A DNA stretch of 64,000 bases, taken from contig NZ_BDCI01000023.1 of the NCBI RefSeq assembly GCF_001613425.1, positions 310,001 to 374,000 of the forward strand. The letters run 5' to 3'. Positions 28,920-37,568 of the stretch are shown one piece after another. Numbering within the stretch: the first letter of the stretch is position 1; the number at the start of each line of letters is the position of its first letter. The translations under genes and the position numbers were made by a program. A model generated the notes under the pieces. That model was not told the DNA's origin and did not search any database. It saw nothing but the letters and a program-made list of their open reading frames with translations. This stretch comes from Nocardia vulneris (lineage in GTDB: Bacteria; Actinomycetota; Actinomycetes; Mycobacteriales; Mycobacteriaceae).

Positions 28920-30212
28920 ATGGCGACTCCGAGCGGAATCGGTAGTGGGGCAACGTTCGTCGGCGCGGCAACATCCACCGGATCCCGGAGATCGGTCCTG
29001 CTCAGATTCGGGTTATCGGTGGCCGCCGCCGTGCTGCTGACCGCGACGCCGCTCAGCCCGTCGGGGACGGCGCACGCCCAGATTCCGCCCCCGGACGCCG
29101 ATCCCTTCTACGCGGCGCCCGCCGACCTCGCCGCTTATGCCGAGGGCGCGATCGTGGACTCGCGCCAGATCGCGTTGTTCGGTCTGCCGCTACCGGTTTC
29201 GACCTGGCAGGTGAAGTACCGCAGCACCGACGCGGGCGGCGCCGCGATCGCGGACGTCGCCACCGTCATGGTGCCGATGCTGCCCTGGTTTGGGCCGGGA
29301 CCGCGGCCGCTGCTGTCCTACCAGATCGCCGAGGACAGCCTCGGCACCCGGTGCGCGCCGTCCTACGCATTGCGCGGCGGCGGCGATCTCGGTGGCGCGC
29401 AAGCCCTGATCGACACCCCGTTCATGGCCGACGCGCTGCGCCGCGGCTGGGCGGTGGTGACCAGTGATCACGAGGGGCCGCAGGCGCGGTTCCTGGACGG
29501 GGTCAATGCGGGTCACGGTGTGCTGGACGGTATCCGTGCCGCGCGCGCGTTGCCTGCGGCCGGTCTCGGGCCGCAGACACCGATCACCGCATGGGGCTAT
29601 TCGGGTGGGGCGTTCGCGACGCTGTGGGCGGCGCAGATGCAGCCGCAGTACGCGCCGGACATCCGATTCGCGGGCATCGCCGCGGGTGGCTTGCCGTCGA
29701 ACTGGCCCGCCATCGCGAAACATGTGGACGGCACCGGCCAGGCGGGCTTGGCCATGCTCATCCTGCTCGCGGCGATCAAGGACCAGCCGAACGCCGGTGT
29801 CGCCGATCTGCTCAACGACCGCGGTCGTGCGATGCTGGCCGCCGACGGCAACGCCTGTGGTCCCGATCTCGTGCTGAAGTACATGGGCGCCCGCGTCGAC
29901 GACTACGCCGCGGTCCCGGACCTGCTGTCCCATCCCGATTTTCGGGCCGCCACCGCGGGTCAGGAGCTGGGCGAACCGGCCCCGACGGTGCCGCTGTACC
30001 TGTACCACAGCACCACCGACGACGTGATCCCCCCGGCGGGCTTCACCGACCTGGTCGGCCGCTACTGCGCACAGGGTGCCGACATCACGTATCTGAATTC
30101 GCCGCTCCCCGGCCACAATCCCGCCGCCGCCGGCGAAGCGCTCGGCGCCATGGCCTACCTCGCCGACCGGGTGGCCGGCGCTCCCGTGCCGCCGGGCTGC
30201 CACGCGCGCTAG
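28920..30212 (+). CDS. Secreted lipase (LIP family, secretory lipase fold)
   Basis: 430 aa from ATG 28920. The signal peptide is about residues 27-60 (LLRFGLSVAAAVLLTATPL, then GTAHAQI). The alpha/beta-hydrolase core has SYQIAEDSLGTRCAPSYALRGG (disulfide region), SDHEGPQARF, nucleophile motif AWGYSGGAFATLW, LYHSTTDDVIPPAG (acid) and LPGHNPAA (His). The motifs match the LIP/PF03583 secretory lipases common in Nocardia and mycobacteria, which hydrolyse triacylglycerol or esters outside the cell. Its mRNA start has an inverted repeat covering the SD. Confidence 0.9.
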   Translation: MATPSGIGSGATFVGAATSTGSRRSVLLRFGLSVAAAVLLTATPLSPSGTAHAQIPPPDADPFYAAPADLAAYAEGAIVDSRQIALFGLPLPVSTWQVKYRSTDAGGAAIADVATVMVPMLPWFGPGPRPLLSYQIAEDSLGTRCAPSYALRGGGDLGGAQALIDTPFMADALRRGWAVVTSDHEGPQARFLDGVNAGHGVLDGIRAARALPAAGLGPQTPITAWGYSGGAFATLWAAQMQPQYAPDIRFAGIAAGGLPSNWPAIAKHVDGTGQAGLAMLILLAAIKDQPNAGVADLLNDRGRAMLAADGNACGPDLVLKYMGARVDDYAAVPDLLSHPDFRAATAGQELGEPAPTVPLYLYHSTTDDVIPPAGFTDLVGRYCAQGADITYLNSPLPGHNPAAAGEALGAMAYLADRVAGAPVPPGCHAR

Positions 30213-30221
30213 CCGGCTGCC

Positions 30222-30290
30222 GCGCACCTTTTCGCGTGCCGCGCACGGACTCGCCGGGCGACGCGCCGCTGCTGGCACGAAAAGGTGCGC
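30222..30290. terminator. Wide inverted repeat between convergent genes
   Basis: GCGCACCTTTTCG (30222-30234) is the exact reverse complement of 30278-30290. The arms are 43 bases apart, in the gap after the lipase gene. Possible terminator component. Confidence 0.35.
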
Positions 30291-30327
30291 GTCGCGCCCG
30301 CACTGAAAGCGGCTGCTGCGCAAAGCA

Positions 30328-30368
30328 ACACGGCGCACATCGGCCGAGTGGGCCGATGTGCGCCGTGT
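30328..30368. terminator. 18-bp perfect hairpin between convergent genes, probable bidirectional terminator
   Basis: Arms 30328-30345 and 30351-30368 (ACACGGCGCACATCGGCC and complement) with loop GAGTG. No T-run on either side. It lies between the lipase stop (30212) and the opposite-strand stop (30379). Confidence 0.7.
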
Positions 30369-30378
30369 CGGGTGCGCG

Positions 30379-31032
30379 TCAGTTCTTGGGGCTGCCGTCG
30401 TTCATCCACTTGGTGGTGCCCGGCGGGGCGGTCAGGGTGCCGATCAGGTCGATACCCGCGACGATCAGGGTAGGACCACCGGCGACGATGGTGCCGATGA
30501 TGCCACCGACCGCGGCGCCCGCCAGGACGCTGGCGATCACCGTCGGGCCCCCGAGGATGCCGGTCAGGCCGACCAGCGCGCCGATCGCGGTGCCGATGAA
30601 ACCACCGACCGCGGTCGCGATGCCGAATTGCGAGAGAAATGCGTCCTGGGCCCGCTGATTCTCATAGGGCGAGGCGATTTCCGTCGCGGGCACCGGACGC
30701 GCTTTCGCCGCGTCCTTGACCACGGTTAGCTCCAGGGTTCGCCCCGCGTCGCTCACCGCGTGCGGTAGCGGGTATTCCAGGCCGTCCTGCCGGAAGGCCA
30801 GCGGCATCGTCACCACGGTGTTGCCTGCCTCGTCCTTCACCGCGACCGCATCGCCCGCGACCTCGAACGAGCCGCCGGTGAGCGTGGTGATGATCTTGTC
30901 GCCCACCAGGTTCGACGCATAGCCGATGTCGTTGGCCGCCGGTGCGGCCGGTGCTGCGTACGAGGTGCCCGCGCCGACGGCGACCGCCGCGACGAGAGGA
31001 ATGGCAGCCGCGGTGATCTTGCGGAGAATCAT
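30379..31032 (-). CDS. Secreted uncharacterised protein with C-terminal glycine-rich helices
   Basis: 217 aa from ATG 31032 (MILRKITAAA). Signal peptide 1-~27 ends TSYAAPAAP. The middle is beta-rich (GGSFEVAGDAVAVKDEAG, GLEYPLPHAVSD). Residues ~125-205 have glycine-rich hydrophobic stretches (AVGGFIGTAIGALVGLTGILGG, AGAAVGGIIGTIVAG), which look like paired membrane helices or a glycine-zipper. This layout is common among Nocardia/Gordonia exported unknowns. Function not known. The 220-base upstream gap is AT-rich for this genome and likely holds its promoter. Confidence 0.7.
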   Translation of the reverse strand: MILRKITAAAIPLVAAVAVGAGTSYAAPAAPAANDIGYASNLVGDKIITTLTGGSFEVAGDAVAVKDEAGNTVVTMPLAFRQDGLEYPLPHAVSDAGRTLELTVVKDAAKARPVPATEIASPYENQRAQDAFLSQFGIATAVGGFIGTAIGALVGLTGILGGPTVIASVLAGAAVGGIIGTIVAGGPTLIVAGIDLIGTLTAPPGTTKWMNDGSPKN

Positions 31033-31252
31033 TCGGGTGTTCCCATCTTCATCAGGTTTCAAGCATTGGAGAACGCTGCGCACGCCGAATTTCCTTCCCC
31101 CACTGCGGTGCGCAGACACCATGTGATTCAAACAACAGCTACTCCGCAGATAACTGTACCGCCCCGAAGGCGTTTGGCCCCAAAAATAGGGGGTATTCTT
31201 CCGGTTTAAAATACGTGGATTATGTTATAGCCGTTGGCTATTCAATTACGGC

Positions 31253-31924
31253 TCACCGCAAGACGTTGACCGCACGGGCGATGACCAGGGCCGCGAGCAC
31301 GAGCGAGATCCCCGACTGCGCCATCATCATCGCCTTCGCCCACCGCGTCATCGGCATCACGTCCGTCGGACTGAAGGCCGTGGCGTTCGTGAACGACAGG
31401 TACAGGTAGTCCATGAACTGGGGTTCCCATTCCGGGTCTGTCAGTTCGGGGTTCTGCATCTGGACAAACAAGAAGTCCGGCAACGGTTTTCGAGCGTTTG
31501 CCCGGGCGCCCGGCCCGCCCCGGTCGAACTCCCAGTAGCCGAGTCCGAACACCACCACATTGGTCAGCCAGATCGCCGCGCCGGAACCGAGCAACCGGGC
31601 CGGGTCGTCGCTGAGCGTCCCATCGATCAATCCCATGACCAGGTGATAGGCCGAATATGCGGTGGCCAGCGCGAGCAGTCCGACCAATACCAGCCCGCCC
31701 CAGCGCAACCAGTTCTCTTCCCGATCGCGGCGCAGCGGATCGGCCACCGCCAGCACGACCACGAGCAAACCCTCCAGCGCCGGCAGCAACCATCCAGGCG
31801 CCGGCAGAAACCGGTCCGGCAACGCGAGCTGCAACCCGATCATGGCCAGCACGGCCACCGACATCGCGACCCGGGACTCCCGGGCGGTCCGGCGCTGCCA
31901 AGCCGGTATGGCGTCGTCACTCAT
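31253..31924 (-). CDS. Membrane protein with pore-loop-like segment (DUF1345/ion-channel-like)
   Basis: 223 aa from ATG 31924; a GTG at 31939 could extend it. Predicted helices: ~20-37, 40-65, 75-95, 110-130 and a C-terminal helix (GISLVLAALVIARAV). Between the last helices, DYLYLSFTNATAFSPTDVMP resembles the pore-loop of two-TM K+ channels and the equivalent segment of DUF1345 proteins. A selectivity-filter TVGYG is not present. Transport role is possible but unproven. A small 6-3-6 hairpin (31227-31241) follows the stop. Confidence 0.7.
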   Translation of the reverse strand: MSDDAIPAWQRRTARESRVAMSVAVLAMIGLQLALPDRFLPAPGWLLPALEGLLVVVLAVADPLRRDREENWLRWGGLVLVGLLALATAYSAYHLVMGLIDGTLSDDPARLLGSGAAIWLTNVVVFGLGYWEFDRGGPGARANARKPLPDFLFVQMQNPELTDPEWEPQFMDYLYLSFTNATAFSPTDVMPMTRWAKAMMMAQSGISLVLAALVIARAVNVLR

Positions 31925-31979
31925 TCGGGCCAGTATCACCCGGTGGCGGACCGACTTCCGGGAGGCGGGGCGGGTCCGC

Positions 31980-32720
31980 CTAGAGCAGCGCTAGGCCGAG
32001 GGCGAACGCGCCGCCGCAGACGGCGAACACGACGGCCAGTGCGATGGCGTCGCGTCGTCCCGGCGAGCTGGGATGGGCGGCGAGCTCGCCGGTGCCGCCG
32101 CGCGCGGAGATCGCTTCGCCGAGTTCGCCCGCGCGGCGGGTGGATACGGCCATGGCGGCGGTGAGGATATCGATCAGGACGTTTTCGGTGGCCAGATAGA
32201 GCGCGCCGTCCTTGGGCCGGAGTTTGCGCGCGGCGCGCAGCACTCGGATCTCGTCCATCAGCAGCGGCAGGCCGCGCAGGGTGAGCGCGACGACCACCGC
32301 CCATTCGTCGACGGGCACCCGGAGTTTGCGTAGCGGCGCACCGAGTTTGGCCAGCGCGGGCGCGATATCGCTCATCGGCGTCGTCCAGGCGACGAGGAAG
32401 GACGCGGCCACCATGATCAGGCCGAAGATCGTCACCTGGGCGTAGCGCAGCAGGGCCTGACCGCCGACCGGCAGATTGACCAGCGCTCCCGCGACGAGCA
32501 GCGCCCAGAACCACCAGGGCAGCCGCGGCAGGGTGCCGAGCGGCAGCCGGGCGACCACGCCGATGAAGATCAGGAAGACGATCAGGATGCCGAGCACCGG
32601 CCAGGTCGGCAGGACCATCAACAGCAGGCTGATCAGGAAGGTCGCGATCATCTTGGTGCCCGCCCAGAGCCGGTGCACCGGGCTCTCCACGGGCACCTGA
32701 CGAAACAAGACGAGGCTCAT
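31980..32720 (-). CDS. ECF transporter transmembrane subunit EcfT
   Basis: 246 aa from ATG 32720, with GAGGTG 5 bases upstream. Hydrophobic helices near 22-45, 48-68 and 72-90 are followed by the EcfT cytoplasmic coupling motifs: LRGLPLLMDEIRVLRAARKLR (first Ala-Arg-Ser-like box) and AVSTRRAGELGEAISARG (second box). A C-terminal helix (AIALAVVFAVCGGAFALGLAL) closes the protein. It is the T partner of the S-A-A fusion upstream, and by content corresponds to Rv2325c. The coupling route involves the mini-ORF at 32717-32776. Confidence 0.87.
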   Translation of the reverse strand: MSLVLFRQVPVESPVHRLWAGTKMIATFLISLLLMVLPTWPVLGILIVFLIFIGVVARLPLGTLPRLPWWFWALLVAGALVNLPVGGQALLRYAQVTIFGLIMVAASFLVAWTTPMSDIAPALAKLGAPLRKLRVPVDEWAVVVALTLRGLPLLMDEIRVLRAARKLRPKDGALYLATENVLIDILTAAMAVSTRRAGELGEAISARGGTGELAAHPSSPGRRDAIALAVVFAVCGGAFALGLALL

Positions 32721-32776
32721 CCGCACACCTCGGCGCGCGTCGTGGTGTAGTCCATCGTCGTGGTGTAGTCCATCAT
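32717..32776 (-). CDS. 19-codon mini-ORF coupling the ABC fusion gene to ecfT
   Basis: Read on the minus strand, the ABC gene stop (TGA 32775-32773) overlaps an ATG at 32776. This opens M-M-D-Y-T-T-T-M-D-Y-T-T-T-R-A-E-V-C-G and ends in a TGA (32719-32717) that overlaps the ecfT ATG as ATGA. A GGAGG box sits 3 bases before the first ATG and 6 before the second. Whether a stable peptide is made is unknown. The second half is an exact 18-base tandem copy. Confidence 0.55.
   Translation of the reverse strand: MMDYTTTMDYTTTRAEVCG
32738..32773. repeat. Perfect 18-bp tandem duplication
   Basis: Two adjacent copies of CGTCGTGGTGTAGTCCAT (32738-32755 and 32756-32773; plus strand). They lie between the ABC fusion gene and ecfT. 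They keep the mini-ORF in frame because the unit is 18 bases. Confidence 0.95.
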
Positions 32777-34902
32777 CGACCTCCGTGCTCGAGGCCCCAG
32801 GCCGCGTCGCCCGGTCGCGACGCCGGCCCGGCCGGGTGCGGATCAGGGTGGGGCGCGAGGTTTTTCGGTACCGGTGCGACGTCCGTCGCCGATTCGGTGG
32901 CGAGCAGGCGCCCGGACCGCAGGTGCACCGTGCGGTCGCACACCGCGGACATGTCCTCGACATCGTGCGAGATGACGATCAGGGTCAAGCCCGAATCACG
33001 CAGCCGCGCAAGCAGTTCCACGATATCGGCGCGGCCTTCGGGATCGAGCCCGGCGAGTGGCTCGTCCAGCACCACCACCTGCGGGTGGCTGGCCACGATG
33101 GCCGCGAGTACCACCCGCTTGGCCTGGCCGCCGCTGAGCTCCTCGATCGAGCGGGCGGCCAGCGAGCGATCGAGGCCGACGGCGTCCAGCGCCCGCCCGA
33201 CCGCGCCCGAGCCGGTGGCCCGCCCGCCCCAGTCCGCGATCTCCGCGCCGACCGTCTGCTTCTGCAATTGCAGCCGGGAATGCTGGAAGGCCAGTTCCAC
33301 CCGGCCGATCTGCTTGGTGATCGACTTGCCGCCGAGTTCGCAACGGCCGGAACTGGGTTCGATCAAGCCGGCCATGATCCAGGCGAGGGTGGACTTGCCC
33401 GACCCGTTGCCGCCGACCACCAGCAGGGCCTCGCCGCGGCGCACGGTGAGGTCGACGGAGTCGAGCGCCGCCGCCTCCCACGGGGTGCCGCGGTTGTACG
33501 TGTGTCGTACGCCGCGCAATTCGAGCAGGGTCTCGCCCATCGGCCGGCGCCGGTCGGCGCGGGCCGGCCGGGGCCAGGCGGGCAGGCTGTCGACCGCGCG
33601 TCCGTCCGCGAGATGGATCACCCGGTCGGCCGCGTCGGCGTCGGCCTCGTGGTGGGTCACCAGCACCACGGCCATGCCGTGTCGTTTCGGCAGTGCGGCA
33701 AGCAGTTCGACGAGTTCGCGGCGCCCGTCGGGATCGATCATCGAGGTGGCCTCGTCGGCGATGAGCAGCGCGGGCCTGCGGGCCAGTGCCGCGGCGACCG
33801 CGAGCCGCTGCTGCTGCCCGCCGGACAACGTCGCCGTCTCCTTGGCGCCCATGCCCGCCAAACCGACCTCGCCGAGCAGCGCCTCGACGTCGACCTCGGC
33901 CGCGAGTTCCGGTGGCAGGCCCCACACCACGTCATCGGCGACGAGCACGCCGAGCGTCTGGCTCTCCGGCCGTTGCATGACCAGCGCGGTGCCGCCGGGA
34001 TGCCCGAGGCCCGCCGAGCCCGGTCGCCGCACGGTGCCCGCCGTCGGTGGCAGGCCCGCGAGCAGCCGGGTCAGCGTCGATTTGCCGGAGCCGTTGTGCC
34101 CGACCACCGCGACGAACTCGCCGACCGCCACGGTCAGGTCGATATCGCGCAGCGCCGCGCGCTGCGCCTGCGGGTAGTGGAATCCGGCGCCCTGCAAGGT
34201 CACCGGCAGTGGTCCGATCGGCCGGTCGTCCGGTGGCGCGTCGAGCCGGTCGTGGCCGGGCAGCCAGGCCAGCCGGTCCAGCACCGAGCCGAGCACGAAC
34301 CAGGAGAACAGTGTCGTGGTCACGATGCCGAGCGCGGCGCCGCCGCCGACCCACAGCCACCACCAGCGCAGCACCGAATCGGTGATATCCGCGGCGGCGC
34401 GGCCGAGCGGTTCCAGTTGCGGTTGGCGCGCCGCGAGATCCTGGATGCCGCGGGAGGCGTTGCGGATGTTGTCGAACACCAGGTTGCGCGTCGCGGTGAC
34501 CAGCTGCAGGAAGCCGACCGAGAACGCGCCCCAGAGCAGCCCGGCCAGCACCGAGAGGCCGAACACGGTCACGAATCCGCCGCCGCGGCGCTTCTGCACG
34601 CCGATGATGCCCGCGATCGTCGAGGTCATCAGCAGGCCGATGGTGGCGAGCAGCCCGGTCGCGACGAAGGTGACCAGGGTGGCCGCGATGGCGGCGGTGA
34701 GTAGCGCGCGTAACCGGAACCGGTGCGCGATCATCCCCATCGGCACCGCCGCGACCAGGTTCAGCGCGGCGGCCATCGGGATCACCGACCCGACGGTGAC
34801 CAACCCGACGGTGGCACCGCCGAGCACCGCGCCGGTGGCCAGCTCGATCGGACGCAACGGCCCGTGTTCGGCCGGTTTGTCAGCTGTCGGCAGTCCACTC
34901 AC
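32773..34902 (-). CDS. ECF transporter S-A-A' fusion (membrane S-like part plus two ATPases)
   Basis: 709 aa from GTG 34902. Residues ~15-190 hold about six helices and act as the S-like or membrane component. ATPase 1 has Walker A GHNGSGKST, signature LSGGQQQRLA and Walker B LLIADEATSMID. ATPase 2 has GGNGSGKST, LSGGQAKRVV and VVVLDEPLAGLD, with a switch His in ISHD. The layout is that of Rv2326c of M. tuberculosis. ECF importers take up vitamins, metals or other trace compounds; the substrate here is unknown. It lies 32 bases after the monooxygenase stop on the same strand. Confidence 0.9.
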   Translation of the reverse strand: MSGLPTADKPAEHGPLRPIELATGAVLGGATVGLVTVGSVIPMAAALNLVAAVPMGMIAHRFRLRALLTAAIAATLVTFVATGLLATIGLLMTSTIAGIIGVQKRRGGGFVTVFGLSVLAGLLWGAFSVGFLQLVTATRNLVFDNIRNASRGIQDLAARQPQLEPLGRAAADITDSVLRWWWLWVGGGAALGIVTTTLFSWFVLGSVLDRLAWLPGHDRLDAPPDDRPIGPLPVTLQGAGFHYPQAQRAALRDIDLTVAVGEFVAVVGHNGSGKSTLTRLLAGLPPTAGTVRRPGSAGLGHPGGTALVMQRPESQTLGVLVADDVVWGLPPELAAEVDVEALLGEVGLAGMGAKETATLSGGQQQRLAVAAALARRPALLIADEATSMIDPDGRRELVELLAALPKRHGMAVVLVTHHEADADAADRVIHLADGRAVDSLPAWPRPARADRRRPMGETLLELRGVRHTYNRGTPWEAAALDSVDLTVRRGEALLVVGGNGSGKSTLAWIMAGLIEPSSGRCELGGKSITKQIGRVELAFQHSRLQLQKQTVGAEIADWGGRATGSGAVGRALDAVGLDRSLAARSIEELSGGQAKRVVLAAIVASHPQVVVLDEPLAGLDPEGRADIVELLARLRDSGLTLIVISHDVEDMSAVCDRTVHLRSGRLLATESATDVAPVPKNLAPHPDPHPAGPASRPGDAAWGLEHGGR

Positions 34903-34934
34903 GGCACAAGTCTGCCACCCCGCGCCGACCCGGC

Positions 34935-36395
34935 TCAGCCTGCGGAGGTGAGGGTGTAGTCCGCCGGGTCGAGCTTGCGGAGGTGACGGCGGTAGCTGGT
35001 CTGCGAACCTGGCCAGTTGTTGGTGATCCGGCCCGCGGCGTCGCGATACCAGCTCGAGCAGAAGTTCCACGGGGTCCGGGCCAGCCGCTGCTGCAGCGCG
35101 TCGTTGAACCGCTGCTCCTGGTCGGTACGCACCTCGAGCCGCCGCCCGTCGCCGAGCAACGCGACCGCCTGCCGGATATAGCGGGCCTGCGATTCGATCA
35201 TGTAGATGATCGAGCCGACCCCGAGGTTGGTGTTCGGGCCGTAGACCAGGAACAGGTTGGGGAACTCCGGCACGGCGATGCCGTAGAAGGCGTGCGCCCC
35301 CGTAGCCCAGACATCGGACAACTTGCGGCCCGCGCGGCCGTAGATGTCCATGGGCCACAGGAATTCGGTGCCTTTGAAACCGGTGCCGTAGATGATCACG
35401 TCCGCCGGGTGCACGGTGCCGTCGGCGGTGCGTACGCCCTCGGGCACCACCGCGGTGATGGCGGTGGTCTCCACCTGCACGTTCGACTGGGTCAGGGCCG
35501 GGTAGTAGTCGTTGGAGAACAGGGCGCGCTTGCACCCGATCGGGTAGTCCGGGGTGAGCTCGGCCCGCAGCCGCGGATCGGTCACCTGCTTGTGCAGATG
35601 CCGTTCGGCGATGCGTGCCACCAGCCGGGCGATGGCCGGGAATTCCACCAGGCCGAGCGAGACGAATTCCGCGATCGCCCACCAGCCGAACCGCTCGACC
35701 AGCAGCGCGCCGGGCAGGCGGGCGAACAGCCGGTGCTGCACCGGCGAGTAGTCGGTGTCGAACTTCGGGATGACCCAGGCCGGTGTGCGCTGGAACAGCG
35801 TCAGCTCGGCCACCCGCGGCTGGATCTCGGGGATGAACTGGATGGCGCTGGCGCCGGTGCCGATACAGGCCACCCGCTTGCCGGTCAGGTCGACCGCGTG
35901 GTCCCACTGCGCAGAGTGGAACGCCGGGCCCGCGAACGTGTCGAGGCCCGCGATATCCGGCAGGGTCGGCCGGGACAGCTGTCCGACCGCGGGGATCAGC
36001 ACATCCGCGGTGTGCGCGGTGCCGTCGGCGGTGTGCACCGTCCAGCGGCCGGTGGCGTCGTCGAACTCGGCATGCGTCACATCGGCGCCGAACCGGATGC
36101 TGTCGAGCACGCCGTTGCGTGCCGCGACACCGCGCAGGTAGTCGTGGATGGCGAGGCGGCCGGAATAGCGCTGCGGCCAGTCCGGCTTCGGCTCGAAGGA
36201 GAACGAGTACAGCGGGGACGGCACATCACAGGCGGCGCCGGGATAGGTGTTCTCGCGCCACACGCCGCCGAGGTCGGCGGCCCGCTCCAGAATGGTGATG
36301 TCGGGCAAACCGTTGCGGCGCAACTCGATCGCCATCCCGATTCCGCCGAACCCCGCGCCGATGATCACTACCGACGGCTGCCGCCCTGCTGCCAT
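34935..36395 (-). CDS. Flavin-containing monooxygenase, Baeyer-Villiger type
   Basis: 486 aa. FAD Rossmann motif GAGFGGIGMAIEL at residues ~12-25, GGVWRENTYPGAACDVPS with the tight FAD-binding turn, then the BVMO fingerprint FAGPAFHSAQW (FxGxxxHxxxW). An NADPH Rossmann motif, GTGASAIQF, follows near residue 178, and TGFKGTEFLWPM lies near the C-terminus. It inserts oxygen next to a carbonyl, giving esters or lactones; the substrate is not deducible. It is divergent from an AraC regulator (97 bases), which probably controls it, and 32 bases from the S-A-A gene downstream. Confidence 0.92.
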   Translation of the reverse strand: MAAGRQPSVVIIGAGFGGIGMAIELRRNGLPDITILERAADLGGVWRENTYPGAACDVPSPLYSFSFEPKPDWPQRYSGRLAIHDYLRGVAARNGVLDSIRFGADVTHAEFDDATGRWTVHTADGTAHTADVLIPAVGQLSRPTLPDIAGLDTFAGPAFHSAQWDHAVDLTGKRVACIGTGASAIQFIPEIQPRVAELTLFQRTPAWVIPKFDTDYSPVQHRLFARLPGALLVERFGWWAIAEFVSLGLVEFPAIARLVARIAERHLHKQVTDPRLRAELTPDYPIGCKRALFSNDYYPALTQSNVQVETTAITAVVPEGVRTADGTVHPADVIIYGTGFKGTEFLWPMDIYGRAGRKLSDVWATGAHAFYGIAVPEFPNLFLVYGPNTNLGVGSIIYMIESQARYIRQAVALLGDGRRLEVRTDQEQRFNDALQQRLARTPWNFCSSWYRDAAGRITNNWPGSQTSYRRHLRKLDPADYTLTSAG

Positions 36396-36491
36396 ATGAC
36401 ACTCCTCACGGGAATGTAGTTACTCCCACTCTAAGTCCCCGCCACCCACCCGATCGACAAATTCGGCCACTCTGTCCAATACTGTGGCGCT

Positions 36492-37550
36492 GTGGAACGG
36501 GTGCAGGATCCTGGGATCCGTGACTGGAACTTTCCGCGCGGGATAGCCAGCGTGGCGCTGATGGTCGCCTACGCGGGCGAGCACGGCGTGCCCGCGGGGC
36601 GCATGCTCGCCGGGACCGGGCTCACCGAATCGTTGCTGCGCGACCCGGACGCGCAGATCGCCGCGCATGTGGAACTCGCGGTGATCCGGAATCTGGTGCG
36701 CGAACTCGCCGCGCGGCCCGCGGTGGGGGTGGAGGTGGGCCGCCGCTATCGGATCACCACTTTCGGCATCTTCGGCTTCGCGTGCGTCAGCAGCCCGACC
36801 CTCGGCGAGGCGATCTCGTTCGCGCTGCGGTATCTCGAATTGAGTTTCACCTTCTGCCTGCCGGTCGCCGAATGGCGCGAGGGCGAATTCGTGGCGTGGG
36901 TGCACGACGAGCTGATCCCGGCCGACGTGCGCCAGTTCCTGGTGGAGCGCGACGTCACCGCCATGCACCAGGTGATGAGCGATCTTCTCGGTCGGCAGCT
37001 GCCCCTGGCCAGGGCCGAATTCCGGTTCCAGGAACCGGCCTACGCGGACCGGATCGAAGAGGTCACGGTGGTGCGGCCGCGTTTCGGGCAACCGCGCAAT
37101 CTGTTCGCGATCGATCCGGCGGTGCTGGATCAGCCGCTGCCCCAGGCGAACGAGCAGACCTGGGCCATGTGCCTGGCGCAGTGCCGTGATCTGGTGCACC
37201 GCAGGCGCGCCCGCACCGGCATCGCCGCCGAGGTGCGAGCACTGCTCGTGCCCGGCGGGTTGGAGGGCTTCACCGCGCCACCCGGAATCGATTCCGTCGC
37301 CCGCGATCTCAATATCAGCACACGCACTCTCCGTCGTCACCTGGACGCGGCGGGTACCAGCTATCGCGCACTGCTCGACGAGGTGCGTCGCGCGCTGGCC
37401 GAGGAAATGCTCACCACCACACCGCTTTCGGTGAGCGATGTGGCGATCCGGCTCGGTTACGCCGAATCGTCCACCTTCATCTACGCGTTCAAACGCTGGA
37501 CCGGTGCGACCCCGGCCGCGTATCGCAGGGAACGCGCGCTGCGTCGCTGA
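36492..37550 (+). CDS. AraC-family regulator with Arabinose_bd-type N-domain
   Basis: 352 aa, GTG start. The N-terminal domain (~20-210; TTFGIFGFACVSSPTLGEAISFALRY) matches the sensor domain of AraC regulators such as OruR/VirS. The C-terminal AraC HTH has SVARDLNISTRTLRRHLDAAGTSY (HTH1) and SVSDVAIRLGYAESSTFIYAFKRWTG (HTH2). It likely controls the divergent BVMO gene; such AraC-BVMO pairs are common. The 96-base gap between the two starts should hold its site, but I see no clear repeat there. Confidence 0.9.
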   Translation: MERVQDPGIRDWNFPRGIASVALMVAYAGEHGVPAGRMLAGTGLTESLLRDPDAQIAAHVELAVIRNLVRELAARPAVGVEVGRRYRITTFGIFGFACVSSPTLGEAISFALRYLELSFTFCLPVAEWREGEFVAWVHDELIPADVRQFLVERDVTAMHQVMSDLLGRQLPLARAEFRFQEPAYADRIEEVTVVRPRFGQPRNLFAIDPAVLDQPLPQANEQTWAMCLAQCRDLVHRRRARTGIAAEVRALLVPGGLEGFTAPPGIDSVARDLNISTRTLRRHLDAAGTSYRALLDEVRRALAEEMLTTTPLSVSDVAIRLGYAESSTFIYAFKRWTGATPAAYRRERALRR

Positions 37551-37568
37551 GCCGGATCGATCGCCGGG

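Noticed and set aside
31227..31241. 6-3-6 hairpin after the channel-like gene as a terminator
   Set aside because: Too short and AT-rich to claim; mentioned only in the gene entry.
32960..35907. Long minus-strand frame suggesting a larger ABC protein of 1044 codons
   Set aside because: The first ~335 codons overlap the BVMO gene in another frame on the same strand; the ABC protein begins at GTG 34902.
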